From assembly GCA_015061575.1 (NCBI GenBank), contig SUWF01000001.1, positions 49,612 through 113,611 of the forward strand: 64,000 bases of DNA, read 5' to 3'. The notes under the pieces were generated by a model. It saw only the letters and a list, made by a program, of their open reading frames with translations. It did not search any database and was not told the origin of the DNA. Shown here piece by piece: positions 1 to 8,159 of the stretch. The translations under genes and the position numbers were made by a program. Numbering within the stretch: the stretch's first letter is position 1; every line of letters begins with the position of its first letter. Source of the DNA: Lentisphaerota bacterium (GTDB lineage Bacteria; Verrucomicrobiota; Lentisphaeria; Victivallales; Victivallaceae).

Positions 1-518
1 TGGCCGTGATCATCCCGCCGCAGGATCTGACTTTTGCCTTGATCGTCGATCCGGATTCCATGAAACAGGACAGTAAATTTTACACCCTCAGCGGCGGCTA
101 CAACAAAAAGTGGTATTGGTGGATGGCTTTTATGCTGCCGCCGCAAAAAATGGATCCTGACGAAGTGCGCAAATACGCCTTTGCCGCTGCGGTTTATCCG
201 GGATTGAAAAATATTCAGGAAATTTGCGGCGATATTGCCATGTATGCTTATGTAACCAAACGCTCGTTGCCGTGGCGGTTGGGGGTAGTGATGATGGCAG
301 CCAGTCCAACGCAGGAAAACACGATCCAACTGAAATTATCCTCAGAAGATGGCAAGTTTTTTGAAAAAACATTCACTCTGCCGCCCCTGGTGCCGGGCAA
401 GATGCATAATGTAACTTGGACACTTTCCGGCTTTCCGCCCGGCAAGTACCATATATCCGGCAATATTCCCGGCAAGGGCGATTTTTTGCTGCCTGAACCG
501 GTGATCGAAATAAAATAA
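1..518 (+). CDS. C-terminal part of a protein of unknown function (cut by the window edge)
   Basis: The reading frame is open up to the left edge, so the true start lies outside the window; a GTG at position 6 is only an internal candidate. About 170 residues are visible. They are rich in aromatic residues and end in a stretch of alternating beta-type segments with PPG and PGK turns, which suggests an all-beta C-terminal domain. I do not recognise a family. The stop is 28 bases before the GH130-type gene, so the two are probably co-transcribed, which hints at a role in carbohydrate handling. This is inference from position only. Confidence 0.6.
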   Translation, partial: AVIIPPQDLTFALIVDPDSMKQDSKFYTLSGGYNKKWYWWMAFMLPPQKMDPDEVRKYAFAAAVYPGLKNIQEICGDIAMYAYVTKRSLPWRLGVVMMAASPTQENTIQLKLSSEDGKFFEKTFTLPPLVPGKMHNVTWTLSGFPPGKYHISGNIPGKGDFLLPEPVIEIK

Positions 519-546
519 ATCAACAATATGGAAGCTGAACAATATT

Positions 547-1626
547 ATGAAAAATCCATTCCGCCGCAATAAAATGACCGGTATTCACCACAGCAGCAAA
601 ATTCTGCACCGCTATGCCGGTAATCCGATATTGACCGCCGCTGACGTACCTTATCAAGCCGATCTGGTCTACAATGCCGGAGTAACTTTTTTTAACGGCA
701 AATACTGCATTGCTCCCCGGGTGGACTCTGCCGACCCGGCGCCCGAGCCGGGCGAAAGCAATTTTGCTTCGATCAATACCGGTTTGGGCTGGAGCGATGA
801 TGGTATCCACTTTGACATCGAACCGGAATTTGTCCGGGTGCATTACGGCGATGAACTTTTGCCGTGGGTTTGCGACGGCCGTTTGACGGTGCTGGAAGAC
901 GAATTGTATCTGACTTTCTGTTTTGAAAATCAACACTCCGAACGTCCCGGTATTGCCAGATGGCGCGGCAAAGGTACGGATTTTGATGTGGTCTGGCTGG
1001 GCATACCCCAGCAGCGCAACATGGTTTTGTTTCCGGAAAAAATCAACGGCATGTACATGCGTTTGGAACGCCCGTCCAACCAGTGGGGGGATCCTTTCCA
1101 TATCTGGTACGCATTTTCGCCGGATATGCAATATTGGGGCCGGCAGGAACTTATGCTGGGCTGCGAAGATGTGCCGTTTGCCAGCGTAAAGATCGGAGCC
1201 GGGGCGCCGCCGGTAAAAACCGATCGCGGCTGGCTGCTGATTTTCCATGCGGTTGACGGTGTTCCGGCTGCTCCGGAAGAATCTGACAACCGGGGCTGGA
1301 CCAAGCGTTATATGTCCGGAGCTGCCCTCTTTGACCTGAACGATCCCACCAGATTGATCGCTATTACCAAAGAACCGCTGCTGACAGCTGAAATGCCTTA
1401 TGAAACCGGAAAAGACAAAAATTTCTGGGTGCAGGATACAGTTTTCCCTTGCGGCGCGGTGATTGAACCCGATGGCGATACGCTGCGGATCTACTACGGA
1501 GCGGGCGACACTAATACCTGTCTGGCGACCGTTTCTCTGCAGGAGCTGTTTGATTTCATGTCTCCGGCGACCCGGCTTGCCCCGCGGGCAACCATTCCAT
1601 TCCGTTACAAGGATTGGCAAAAATAA
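547..1626 (+). CDS. GH130-family glycoside phosphorylase/hydrolase-like protein
   Basis: This 359-residue protein has the five-bladed propeller signature of GH130 enzymes, which phosphorolyse or hydrolyse beta-mannosides. Visible landmarks are NPIL near residue 26, YNAGV near 42, CDGRLT at 109-114 (D110 sits where the family proton donor lies), the stretch LFPEKINGMYMRLERP at 161-176 with arginines typical of phosphate-binding members, and KIGAGAPPV near 216. It has no signal peptide, so it is cytoplasmic. The ATG at 547 has only a weak GGA-type ribosome site; a second ATG at 574 is possible. The family call is strong; the substrate, and phosphorylase versus hydrolase activity, cannot be read from the sequence. 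Confidence 0.85.
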   Translation: MKNPFRRNKMTGIHHSSKILHRYAGNPILTAADVPYQADLVYNAGVTFFNGKYCIAPRVDSADPAPEPGESNFASINTGLGWSDDGIHFDIEPEFVRVHYGDELLPWVCDGRLTVLEDELYLTFCFENQHSERPGIARWRGKGTDFDVVWLGIPQQRNMVLFPEKINGMYMRLERPSNQWGDPFHIWYAFSPDMQYWGRQELMLGCEDVPFASVKIGAGAPPVKTDRGWLLIFHAVDGVPAAPEESDNRGWTKRYMSGAALFDLNDPTRLIAITKEPLLTAEMPYETGKDKNFWVQDTVFPCGAVIEPDGDTLRIYYGAGDTNTCLATVSLQELFDFMSPATRLAPRATIPFRYKDWQK

Positions 1627-1801
1627 ATCGTTTGGATCAAGCAATGGGTCTGTTGCAAAACCTCGCAAAAGGTTGTAATGCCCCTGTTTTTTGCATGAAT
1701 TTTTAGTTGCTGTCGAAAAAAAACAGTAAGCTTGAATTCATATAACAGCAGTAAATTTTATAATATATAAAATACGGTATCTTTCTTATATAAAATAAGT
1801 T

Positions 1802-1837
1802 GGAATTACTTTTATTACTTGTAATAAAAGTAATTCC
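1802..1837. repeat. Perfect 17-bp palindrome with 2-base loop
   Basis: Arms at 1802-1818 and 1821-1837 are exact reverse complements separated by TT. The arms are AT-rich (GGAATTACTTTTATTAC). There is no T-run next to it, so it is not an ordinary intrinsic terminator. It sits inside the MITE-like element. Confidence 0.75.
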
Positions 1838-1864
1838 GGCGAAAGTTTTTGGAAAATGGGGTGT

Positions 1865-1901
1865 GGGGAAAAGAACCTTTTTTCAAAAAGGTTTTTTCCC
1901 C
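1865..1901. terminator. Long hairpin, possible bidirectional terminator
   Basis: GGGGAAAAG...CTTTTTTCCCC-type arms fold with an inner AACCTTTTT/AAAAAGGTT stem and a very short loop; there is one mismatch. It lies between convergent genes and contains T-runs on both strands, which fits termination, but it is also part of the possible mobile repeat. Confidence 0.45.
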
Positions 1902-1957
1902 ACAAAACAGTTTTGCAACAGCCCATTTTTTGTCTGGAGTATGAGTTTTTTGCCGGG

Positions 1958-2959
1958 TCAGCTGTTTTTGCAGCGTATCCGCAGAGTTACTATCTTGGTG
2001 GGATGATTGAATGGTGCCGGATCCGCCGGGTAATAACTTGCTGATGAATTTGACGGAGCTGTGTAACAAAAGTCTTCCGGTATGGATATAAGCTCTTCTA
2101 AACGCAGGTATATGCCATCGCAAATACTTTCTATGTGCCGCAGAAAATCTTTTCCGGATAAATATAACGCATTGTTGACTACGATCATTATGCCGTTGTC
2201 GGCTGCCAGCGGACGCAGTTTGTTGATCACGTTCAGCGGATTGTTGGCCAGATCGATCACCCCTTTGGCGGTACGGGAGAAAAAGGGCGGATCCACGATC
2301 ACACAATCAAATTTACTTTGCGCTTTACGCAGCGCTCCCACGGTCGGAAAAAAATCTCCGTAACGGAAGTTTTTGCGGGTAAAGGTCAAACCGTTCAGCG
2401 AGGCACTGCGGTAGGCGGTTTTTAAAAATTTTTCCGAAAGATCTGTTTGCAATACCATAGCTGCGCCTCCGGCGGCAGCTGCCACGCCCAGACTGCCGGT
2501 GTAGGCAAAGGTGTTCAGTACATGTTTGCCTTGCATGTTTTCCAGCAAATATTTACGCAGCAAGCGGGTGTCGCTGTAAAAGCTGTTATCGTGGTTCATG
2601 GTCAGGTCAATGGCGTAGCGGACGTGATGTTCTTCGATAAAATCATCGGTTTTGCTGCCGCTCAGCAAAATACCGTTGCGCTCTTCGGCAGTTCGTCCAT
2701 TGCGGCGTTTGAGCAGTACTGCCTGCAAAAAATCCAGTTCGCCGGAGAGTAATTCGGCCAAATCATTGCGATTTGCCCAATCATTGCTGTAATCATGGAT
2801 CACAGCGGTACGGCCCAGCAGATCGATCGCCAGATCCGGAACGCCTTCGGTAAAGCCGTTGCAGAGCCGCAAGGATTGATGATGCGCCGGATCGCTGTTC
2901 AACGCATCTTGCCGCCGTTGGATGGCTGATATGATAAGTTGTTTTGCTTGAGTTTCCAT
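1958..2959 (-). CDS. Class I SAM-dependent methyltransferase, RlmI/RlmK-like
   Basis: The protein (333 residues from the chosen start) has a central Rossmann methyltransferase domain with the SAM-binding motif VLNTFAYTGSLGVAAAAGG, an acidic QTDLSE end of strand 2 and the catalytic-type DPPFFS loop. This is the pattern of RlmI-type 23S rRNA cytosine-C5 methyltransferases and relatives. Its target is probably rRNA, but this is inference. The frame is open 18 codons further upstream, to 3013. I prefer the ATG at 2959 because a TTGCAA-16-TATATT promoter lies directly before it and would start transcription about two bases upstream of this ATG, making the message nearly leaderless. The N-terminal PUA domain of true RlmI appears reduced or absent. 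Confidence 0.8.
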   Translation of the reverse strand: METQAKQLIISAIQRRQDALNSDPAHHQSLRLCNGFTEGVPDLAIDLLGRTAVIHDYSNDWANRNDLAELLSGELDFLQAVLLKRRNGRTAEERNGILLSGSKTDDFIEEHHVRYAIDLTMNHDNSFYSDTRLLRKYLLENMQGKHVLNTFAYTGSLGVAAAAGGAAMVLQTDLSEKFLKTAYRSASLNGLTFTRKNFRYGDFFPTVGALRKAQSKFDCVIVDPPFFSRTAKGVIDLANNPLNVINKLRPLAADNGIMIVVNNALYLSGKDFLRHIESICDGIYLRLEELISIPEDFCYTAPSNSSASYYPADPAPFNHPTKIVTLRIRCKNS

Positions 2960-2967
2960 AATACTAT

Positions 2968-2995
2968 AATATAGCACCGGATATTCATTTTGCAA
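2968..2995 (-). promoter_or_regulatory. Sigma-70-type promoter of the RlmI-like gene
   Basis: On the minus strand TTGCAA (2990-2995), a 16-bp spacer and TATATT (2968-2973). The predicted start point falls at about 2961, two bases before the ATG at 2959. Confidence 0.6.
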
Positions 2996-3050
2996 TCCGC
3001 AGAATTTTTTCAAAAAATTGTTAAAGTTGCCATTCCGGCTGGAGGAATGT

Positions 3051-3078
3051 TTGACTTTTGATGTATAAATGTTATATT
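3051..3078 (+). promoter_or_regulatory. Sigma-70-type promoter of the large secreted protein gene
   Basis: TTGACT (3051-3056), 16-bp spacer, TATATT (3073-3078), about 55 bases before the chosen GTG start. Confidence 0.65.
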
Positions 3079-3133
3079 AACCAAAGTTATGTAAATGGCT
3101 GAAAGGCCGCAACTGATAAAGGAACAGGGTGTT

Positions 3134-6100
3134 GTGAAAAGTAAACTTTACGGATTGATTCTGGCTTTGCTGATGCTGGCAATGGCCGGAGCAGGGGCTG
3201 GAGATTTTACGCTGCAGGAAAAAAATGGATCGTTTGCGATCACGTTCAGAGACCGGGAACTTATTTCGGAAAGTCTCTTTACGATCGATGGCAAAAATGT
3301 TTTTAAGCCCGGCGAGCTGACGGTGGAAAAAAAGCAGCTGGCGGATGGCTCCACGGCTTTCAATATCTGGAGCAAAGACCCGCAGCGGCGCTATCGGCAG
3401 GAAGGTGTGATCAGTGCCGACGGCAAGCGTCTGGAATTGAATATGCAGTTCGATTATCTGGCTTATTCGCCTGCCGAGGGCAAAGTTGTGGAATATATCT
3501 TGAAAATGCCGTTCAAGCCGCTGGCCGGCTGCCGGTTTGAAGCTGTTCATGGCCGCAATATGCGTCCGGTTTGGCAAAAAGGGGTGATCGCTGCGGATCT
3601 GAAAGGCAACCTGACTGCCGACCGGGCCAGAATGTTGACGATCAAATTGCCGGAAGGCGATGTGCTGTTGGATTTTTCGCCGCAAGGCGTGTGCAATTAT
3701 GCAGGTGCTACCGGCAATACTTGCATTGGCATGTGGCAGGTCGCCCGCATGAAGGAAGATCCGGAGGTTCTGAGTCTGGCGGCTATCCGCAAGGTTCCCG
3801 CCTGGGGCGGCGGCATTGCCGGAAAAGTGGTGATCACAGCCGGTTCCAGCAAAGAATACAATACTTATCACCCCCGGAAAAAATATTCTTATTATGATGC
3901 GCTGCCAGCTCAGAAGCTTTACAGCTTTGGTGCGGAAAAGGTCGGTCGCAAATACAGCAAGCTTGATTTGCGCGCTGCCGGCAAGCTCGATGGCTGGGCC
4001 GATCCGGGCAATGGCAAGATCGTTGCCGGCAAGCATCCCGGAGCATTTTATTCGGCGGTAGCCGGTTCCGGAAAGGCTTTGCTCAAAGTTAAGGATCTGC
4101 AGCCCGGGTATTACTTTGTAACAGCCGGGATCGGTAATTTTGACCGGCAGAAAAATAAATTTTCCATCAAGGTCAATGGCGTGGATCTTGCTAAAGATAT
4201 TACCGTAAAAGCTGGTGAAGCTGCTTCGCTGACCAGGGTTTTCAAGCTCGATAAGGGCGTTGCGGATATTGAATTTACCGGCAACTGGCGCATATCTACG
4301 CTGGGTTTTCAGCTGTTGAGTAATTTTTACGAGGACTACAGCTTCAGCCGTGGGTTCTGGGTGACCGATGGATTTGAACCCGGAGTTATGTACAACAACA
4401 GCCACTATGCCAAGGAGCCGGCTTTTGCTACCGGCCGTACTGATGTGGTTATGCCGGATCCGGATAAAGCTCCGGCTCCGGTCAAATCGCTGGTTTATAC
4501 GGTCAAACAGCCCTCGGCCAAGGCGCAGGAAAATATGCGCTGGCGCTATACGGCAAGAGTTTCGCAAGTCGGAACGCAGAACAATGGTACTTTCCAGGAA
4601 TTTATCCAGCCCGGTGCGGTCGAACGGCGCATGGATGAGCTGAAAAAAGAAAATTTCAATCTGATCATAGTCAGTGGATTGCTTTCGCGGCACACTTATC
4701 CTGCGCACCTGCAGCGGGTTCGCAGGCAGGTCAAACGTATGGCCGCCGCCGCCCATGAGCGGGGCATGAAGTTTTATGACCACATCGACTATATCCTGCT
4801 GTGGAATATGGATTCCGGTTTCCGGGTCGCTGCCGAAAAACCGTTCTGGCTGGCCCGTGAATTGGATACACTGCTGCCGACGACCGACTTCTGCGTCAAT
4901 AACCACGAACGCAATTTGGCGTACCGCAAGTATTTGAAAAAATATATCCAGGATACCGCCATTGACGGGATCATGATCGATGAAGTATGCTTCCCGGGCG
5001 GCAATTTCTGTGGCTGCGGCGATTGCCGGGAAGATTTTACTGCCGATACGGCGCAGGAATGGCCGCTCAATGAAATGGCCCCCGATCAAATCACTGCCAA
5101 AGGATCGCAAGCGGCTACTGCATTGGCTAAAACTCATCAGGCGTGGCGGCGCAAACGGGTCGGCGACTGGTGGGTGGAATTGCGCAGCTTTTTGGATAAA
5201 GATTATCCGGAGTTTGGATTTTTCTGTTACTCCACGCATTATGGTTTGAGCAGCAATTATGCTTCCAACAGTCTGGGGTTTGATTTGCTGCAGGTCGGTA
5301 GGGCAGTGGATTTTCTGGGTACTGAGATCATGCCGAGAAATGTCTGGGCGTGTGCCCGGCCGCTCTTTTCTTACCGCAAGGCTAAAAATATGCTGCGCAA
5401 TGCGTTTGGTATGCCGGTCTATGGGCAGATCTATGCGCCCGGCGGCTGGGACGTTGCTTACTTTGGCTGGGGCTTGATGAATATGAATGCGCAGGTTTAC
5501 TGGGCTGAGCCGCCGATGGCATGTCCGCCCGGAAAGTCCGATTATTACAAGTTTTCCGACCGCAATATGGATATTGGCAAGGCGGTCAGCTGTGCTGATG
5601 TGGCGCTGCTTTTTTCCAGTCAGGGGCGCGATAATGGCGTGCGCATGAATTATAAAGTTGAACTCTTCGGTATGGCGCAGACTTTGGGCGAAATGCATGT
5701 CAATTATGATATTATTTGCGATACTGTGCTTTCGCTGGAGCAGCTCAAAAAATACAAGGTGTTGTGGGTGGGGGCCTCGGCTCCGCTGTCGGATAACCAG
5801 ATAGCAATCATCCGCAAATTTGCAGAGCAGGGCGGGCATGTGGTGCTGGGCCCCATTGCGGCTGTGGCCAATGAATATGGTCAAATGCGTGATAAGTGGC
5901 CGTTTGAAGATCTGTTCAAATTCAAACCCGCCAGCCGTCAGAGCAAGGTCAGCCGACTGGATCTGGATAACGGTACGACGGTGACACCAGCTAAGATCAT
6001 TCCGGCCTGGCTGCCGGATCCGCGCAATATGAAAATGCCTGCTGCTCCGGTAACTATGGTTTGGGGTAAGACCCGTATTCCGGCGATTTTCAACGCTCCA

Positions 6101-6586
6101 CTGGGGAAGGGGCAGGTCATGTTTATGCCGCTGGCCATCGGTTCGGTGCTGGTACAGGAAGAGATGATGGTAGGCCGCAAGCTGAATTTTGAGTTGGACG
6201 AAAATACTGCTGCAGCCTGCCGGTATTTGTGGGAAAGTATCCTCAAGAATGCTCAGGCCGGCACCTGGCAGTGTCAGGCTCCGGGTAAGGTGTTGAGTAC
6301 CCTTTATAAGCAGGATGATTGCTATTATGCCCACTTTTTGAACGCTACCGGAGTGAATCTTAAAAAAGATGATGTGGTGACGGTCAATATGCCGGAAAAT
6401 GCGTTCCCGATGATCGGAAAAGATATCGTCTTTACGCTGCCGGATGATTCGCTGACCGTGGCCGAAGCTGCCAGCCCGGACTTTGAAGGCTGGAAAAAAC
6501 TTCCGCTGCGTAAGGTTGCCGGAGGCGTGGAAATAACTTTGAGCAAGGAGCTGCTTAAAGTTTATGCCATGGTGCGGATTAAGTAA
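3134..6586 (+). CDS. Large secreted glycosidase-like protein with TIM-barrel and beta-galactosidase-trimerisation-like domain
   Basis: From GTG 3134 the protein is 1150 residues and begins with a signal peptide (MKSKLYGLILALLMLAMAGA, then GAG). GTG is preferred over the ATG at 3095 because AAAGGAA lies upstream and the signal peptide then starts at residue 1. An N-terminal all-beta half of roughly 420 residues is followed by a barrel-like region containing DGIMIDEVCFPGG and a CGCGDCREDF cysteine cluster. Next comes a Rossmann-like segment (VLWVGASAPLSDNQIAIIRK) resembling the GH42 trimerisation domain. The IDE acidic pair is a plausible catalytic site. It is a paralogue of the protein at 58279-61614 (same order, same ending KVYxMVRI). 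It has its own promoter and a strong terminator, so it is monocistronic. I cannot assign a known CAZy family. Confidence 0.75.
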   Translation: MKSKLYGLILALLMLAMAGAGAGDFTLQEKNGSFAITFRDRELISESLFTIDGKNVFKPGELTVEKKQLADGSTAFNIWSKDPQRRYRQEGVISADGKRLELNMQFDYLAYSPAEGKVVEYILKMPFKPLAGCRFEAVHGRNMRPVWQKGVIAADLKGNLTADRARMLTIKLPEGDVLLDFSPQGVCNYAGATGNTCIGMWQVARMKEDPEVLSLAAIRKVPAWGGGIAGKVVITAGSSKEYNTYHPRKKYSYYDALPAQKLYSFGAEKVGRKYSKLDLRAAGKLDGWADPGNGKIVAGKHPGAFYSAVAGSGKALLKVKDLQPGYYFVTAGIGNFDRQKNKFSIKVNGVDLAKDITVKAGEAASLTRVFKLDKGVADIEFTGNWRISTLGFQLLSNFYEDYSFSRGFWVTDGFEPGVMYNNSHYAKEPAFATGRTDVVMPDPDKAPAPVKSLVYTVKQPSAKAQENMRWRYTARVSQVGTQNNGTFQEFIQPGAVERRMDELKKENFNLIIVSGLLSRHTYPAHLQRVRRQVKRMAAAAHERGMKFYDHIDYILLWNMDSGFRVAAEKPFWLARELDTLLPTTDFCVNNHERNLAYRKYLKKYIQDTAIDGIMIDEVCFPGGNFCGCGDCREDFTADTAQEWPLNEMAPDQITAKGSQAATALAKTHQAWRRKRVGDWWVELRSFLDKDYPEFGFFCYSTHYGLSSNYASNSLGFDLLQVGRAVDFLGTEIMPRNVWACARPLFSYRKAKNMLRNAFGMPVYGQIYAPGGWDVAYFGWGLMNMNAQVYWAEPPMACPPGKSDYYKFSDRNMDIGKAVSCADVALLFSSQGRDNGVRMNYKVELFGMAQTLGEMHVNYDIICDTVLSLEQLKKYKVLWVGASAPLSDNQIAIIRKFAEQGGHVVLGPIAAVANEYGQMRDKWPFEDLFKFKPASRQSKVSRLDLDNGTTVTPAKIIPAWLPDPRNMKMPAAPVTMVWGKTRIPAIFNAPLGKGQVMFMPLAIGSVLVQEEMMVGRKLNFELDENTAAACRYLWESILKNAQAGTWQCQAPGKVLSTLYKQDDCYYAHFLNATGVNLKKDDVVTVNMPENAFPMIGKDIVFTLPDDSLTVAEAASPDFEGWKKLPLRKVAGGVEITLSKELLKVYAMVRIK

Positions 6587-6614
6587 CGCTTAAAAAGAGC
6601 AAGTTCACCTTTCG

Positions 6615-6655
6615 CCGGGGCTGCTGCAAACAGATGATTTTTGCGGCAGCCCCGG
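6615..6655 (+). terminator. Intrinsic terminator after the large secreted protein gene
   Basis: A 16-bp stem with one mismatch (6615-6630 with 6640-6655, CCGGGGCTGCTGCAAA arm) is followed by TTGATTTTTA. Confidence 0.75.
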
Positions 6656-6662
6656 TTGATTT

Positions 6663-7982
6663 TTATTTGACCAGCCGGGCAAAAGTGCAATGGGCTTCCG
6701 GGGTATGCAGGGCGTTTTTTATGGCATCACTGCCAGCGGCGTGCAAGGCCGCCAGTTCGGCAAAAACTTCCCGGAGGGCGGCTCCGTAGAGCATTAATTC
6801 TTTGCTGCTGTGGGCCATGGTCGGGTAAAAAGCGGTTCCGGCTATAAAATTGCGTTCCAGCATTTTTATGGTAAAAAGCGTCCGCATGATATTGGCGTGG
6901 CAACTGTCAAAAGCAAAAGTCGCCAGACAGCCGAATTCGCTGGTCAGTTTGATGGGTAATGCGGATTTTTCTGCCGTCGTTTTCCACAACTCCATTACTT
7001 GTTTGCCGATGTTGTTTACATAGCTTGCGGTGTTGGTCTGCTGCATTTTTTGGAGCGTGACCAATGCGGCAACCGGGCCGGTGCGCTCCGTCCAGTAGGT
7101 GCTGCTCAAAAAGGCACTGGCTGCGCCGTCAAAAAACTCTTTTCTGCCCAGCACTGCTGCGATCGGATGCCCATTGCCCAGAGCTTTGGAGTAGATCGCC
7201 AGATCCGGTTCCAGAGCTAAATTCAGATGCGATCCGCCAAAACAGTAACGCCAGCCGATGGTTATTTCGTCACAAACCAGCAGAGCACCGTATTTAGTGC
7301 AGCTGCTGCGCAAAAGCTGCAGAAATTCCGGCGCAACTTCTTCATGGCGGCAAGGTTCCAAAATGACCGCTGCCAGTTCGCTGCCATGCTGTTTGAATAA
7401 GTCAGCAAGCTGTTCGCAATCGCCGTGCATACAGGGTATGGCTGTGCCGGATAACTCCGATGGAACTCCGTGCGGAGAAAGACCTTGCAGCCACAGTCCG
7501 CCCAATGCGTCAGGATTGCCTAAGTTGGCTGCCAGATACCAGTCGTGCCAGCCGTGATAACCGATGATCAGAACTTTGCTGCGCCGGGTGCAGGCCCGGG
7601 CTATCCGGATGGCCACGGCGCAAATTTCGCCGCCGGTACGGGCAAAACGGGCCCACGATGCCCACGGATGTATTGCGCATAAACGTTCGGCCAATTCGAC
7701 TTCTTCCGGCGGGTTAAGAGTGGAAAAACTGCCGTCAGTTACGGTTTTGATCACTGCCGAGCTGACATCTTCATCGTTGAATCCCAGCAGACATGCGCCG
7801 ATGCCGCAAGTGCTGAAATCGATCAATTCCCGATTGTCGATCGTGGTCAGACGGCAGCCCCGGGCTTTTTTGAAATATGCCGGAAAAACTTCCGGAGCGA
7901 ACATTTCCGGGCGTTTGCTCAAGAGGCCGGTTCCTCCGGGGATGATGGTTTTGGCGTAGCGGTAAAGTTCCTGATCGTTCAT
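6663..7982 (-). CDS. Class-III PLP aminotransferase, glutamate-1-semialdehyde aminomutase-like
   Basis: The 439-residue protein has the class-III aminotransferase layout: GYHGWHDW at 141-148, ILEP at 207-210, the PLP-ring aspartate in CDEITIGWR (D238) and the Schiff-base lysine in YSKALGNG (K266). HemL-like proteins are closest in appearance, but the neighbourhood has no haem genes. The isolated position opposite an AraC regulator suggests a catabolic or cell-surface-sugar amino transfer rather than tetrapyrrole synthesis; that is inference. The start is supported by AGGAG nine bases upstream. An inverted repeat lies in its leader. Confidence 0.85.
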   Translation of the reverse strand: MNDQELYRYAKTIIPGGTGLLSKRPEMFAPEVFPAYFKKARGCRLTTIDNRELIDFSTCGIGACLLGFNDEDVSSAVIKTVTDGSFSTLNPPEEVELAERLCAIHPWASWARFARTGGEICAVAIRIARACTRRSKVLIIGYHGWHDWYLAANLGNPDALGGLWLQGLSPHGVPSELSGTAIPCMHGDCEQLADLFKQHGSELAAVILEPCRHEEVAPEFLQLLRSSCTKYGALLVCDEITIGWRYCFGGSHLNLALEPDLAIYSKALGNGHPIAAVLGRKEFFDGAASAFLSSTYWTERTGPVAALVTLQKMQQTNTASYVNNIGKQVMELWKTTAEKSALPIKLTSEFGCLATFAFDSCHANIMRTLFTIKMLERNFIAGTAFYPTMAHSSKELMLYGAALREVFAELAALHAAGSDAIKNALHTPEAHCTFARLVK

Positions 7983-7998
7983 AACAATATACTCCTGA

Positions 7999-8016
7999 TA
8001 GTTGGTTTGCCAACTA
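7999..8016. promoter_or_regulatory. Inverted repeat in the aminotransferase leader, candidate operator
   Basis: TAGTTGG-TTTG-CCAACTA is a perfect 7-bp inverted repeat. It sits between the minus-strand -10 box and the start codon, overlapping the predicted transcription start. A regulator, possibly the divergent AraC protein, could bind here; a small RNA hairpin is the alternative. Confidence 0.45.
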
Positions 8017-8044
8017 ATATATCTACTATTACCGGAAAACTCAA
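8016..8044 (-). promoter_or_regulatory. Promoter of the aminotransferase gene
   Basis: On the minus strand TTGAGT (8039-8044), 17-bp spacer, TATATT (8016-8021). Confidence 0.6.
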
Positions 8045-8106
8045 TTGATTTTGTATGTAAAAAACGATCACGGATATATAAAAAACGAAATAGCCGCTGT
8101 CGGGAT

Positions 8107-8135
8107 TTGCAAAAATCAGCTTCCGGTAATATATT
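8107..8135 (+). promoter_or_regulatory. Promoter of the AraC regulator gene
   Basis: TTGCAA (8107-8112), 17-bp spacer, TATATT (8130-8135), 24 bases before the ATG. GAGGAG follows as ribosome site. Confidence 0.65.
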
Positions 8136-8159
8136 TTATGAACGAGGAGATAACACGCC

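Larger units (their letters stand above)
1646..1924. repeat. Possible miniature inverted-repeat element, about 279 bp
   Basis: The left end has CTGTTGCAAAAC (1650-1661, preceded by GGGT) and the right end has its exact complement GTTTTGCAACAG (1910-1921, followed by CCC). Between them lie a perfect 17-bp inverted repeat with a 2-base loop (1802-1818 and 1821-1837) and a near-perfect hairpin (1865-1901). The ends resemble the GGxxCTGTTGCAAA type of terminus known from IS6-family elements, but no transposase frame is present. This could be a non-autonomous element or a chance arrangement of terminators. No obvious target-site duplication was seen. Confidence 0.4.
1627..1957. other. Gene-free stretch holding a MITE-like palindromic element
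   Basis: No coding frame here looks real. The stretch contains the inverted-repeat-bounded element described separately (1646-1924), with a perfect 17-bp palindrome at 1802-1837 and a long hairpin at 1865-1901. The hairpin may also act as a terminator between the GH130 gene and the convergent methyltransferase gene. Confidence 0.6.

Noticed and set aside
520..1668. Antisense open frame over the GH130 gene
   Set aside because: The plus strand carries clear GH130 motifs; the antisense product has none.
3077..6334. A very long open frame (over 1000 codons) antisense to the secreted protein gene
   Set aside because: It mirrors the codon bias of the plus-strand gene, has no ribosome site or family features, while the plus strand has signal peptide, promoter, terminator and a paralogue.
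6663..7982. hemL (glutamate-1-semialdehyde aminomutase)
   Set aside because: The family fits, but no haem context exists and the conserved blocks differ enough that the specific name is not supported.
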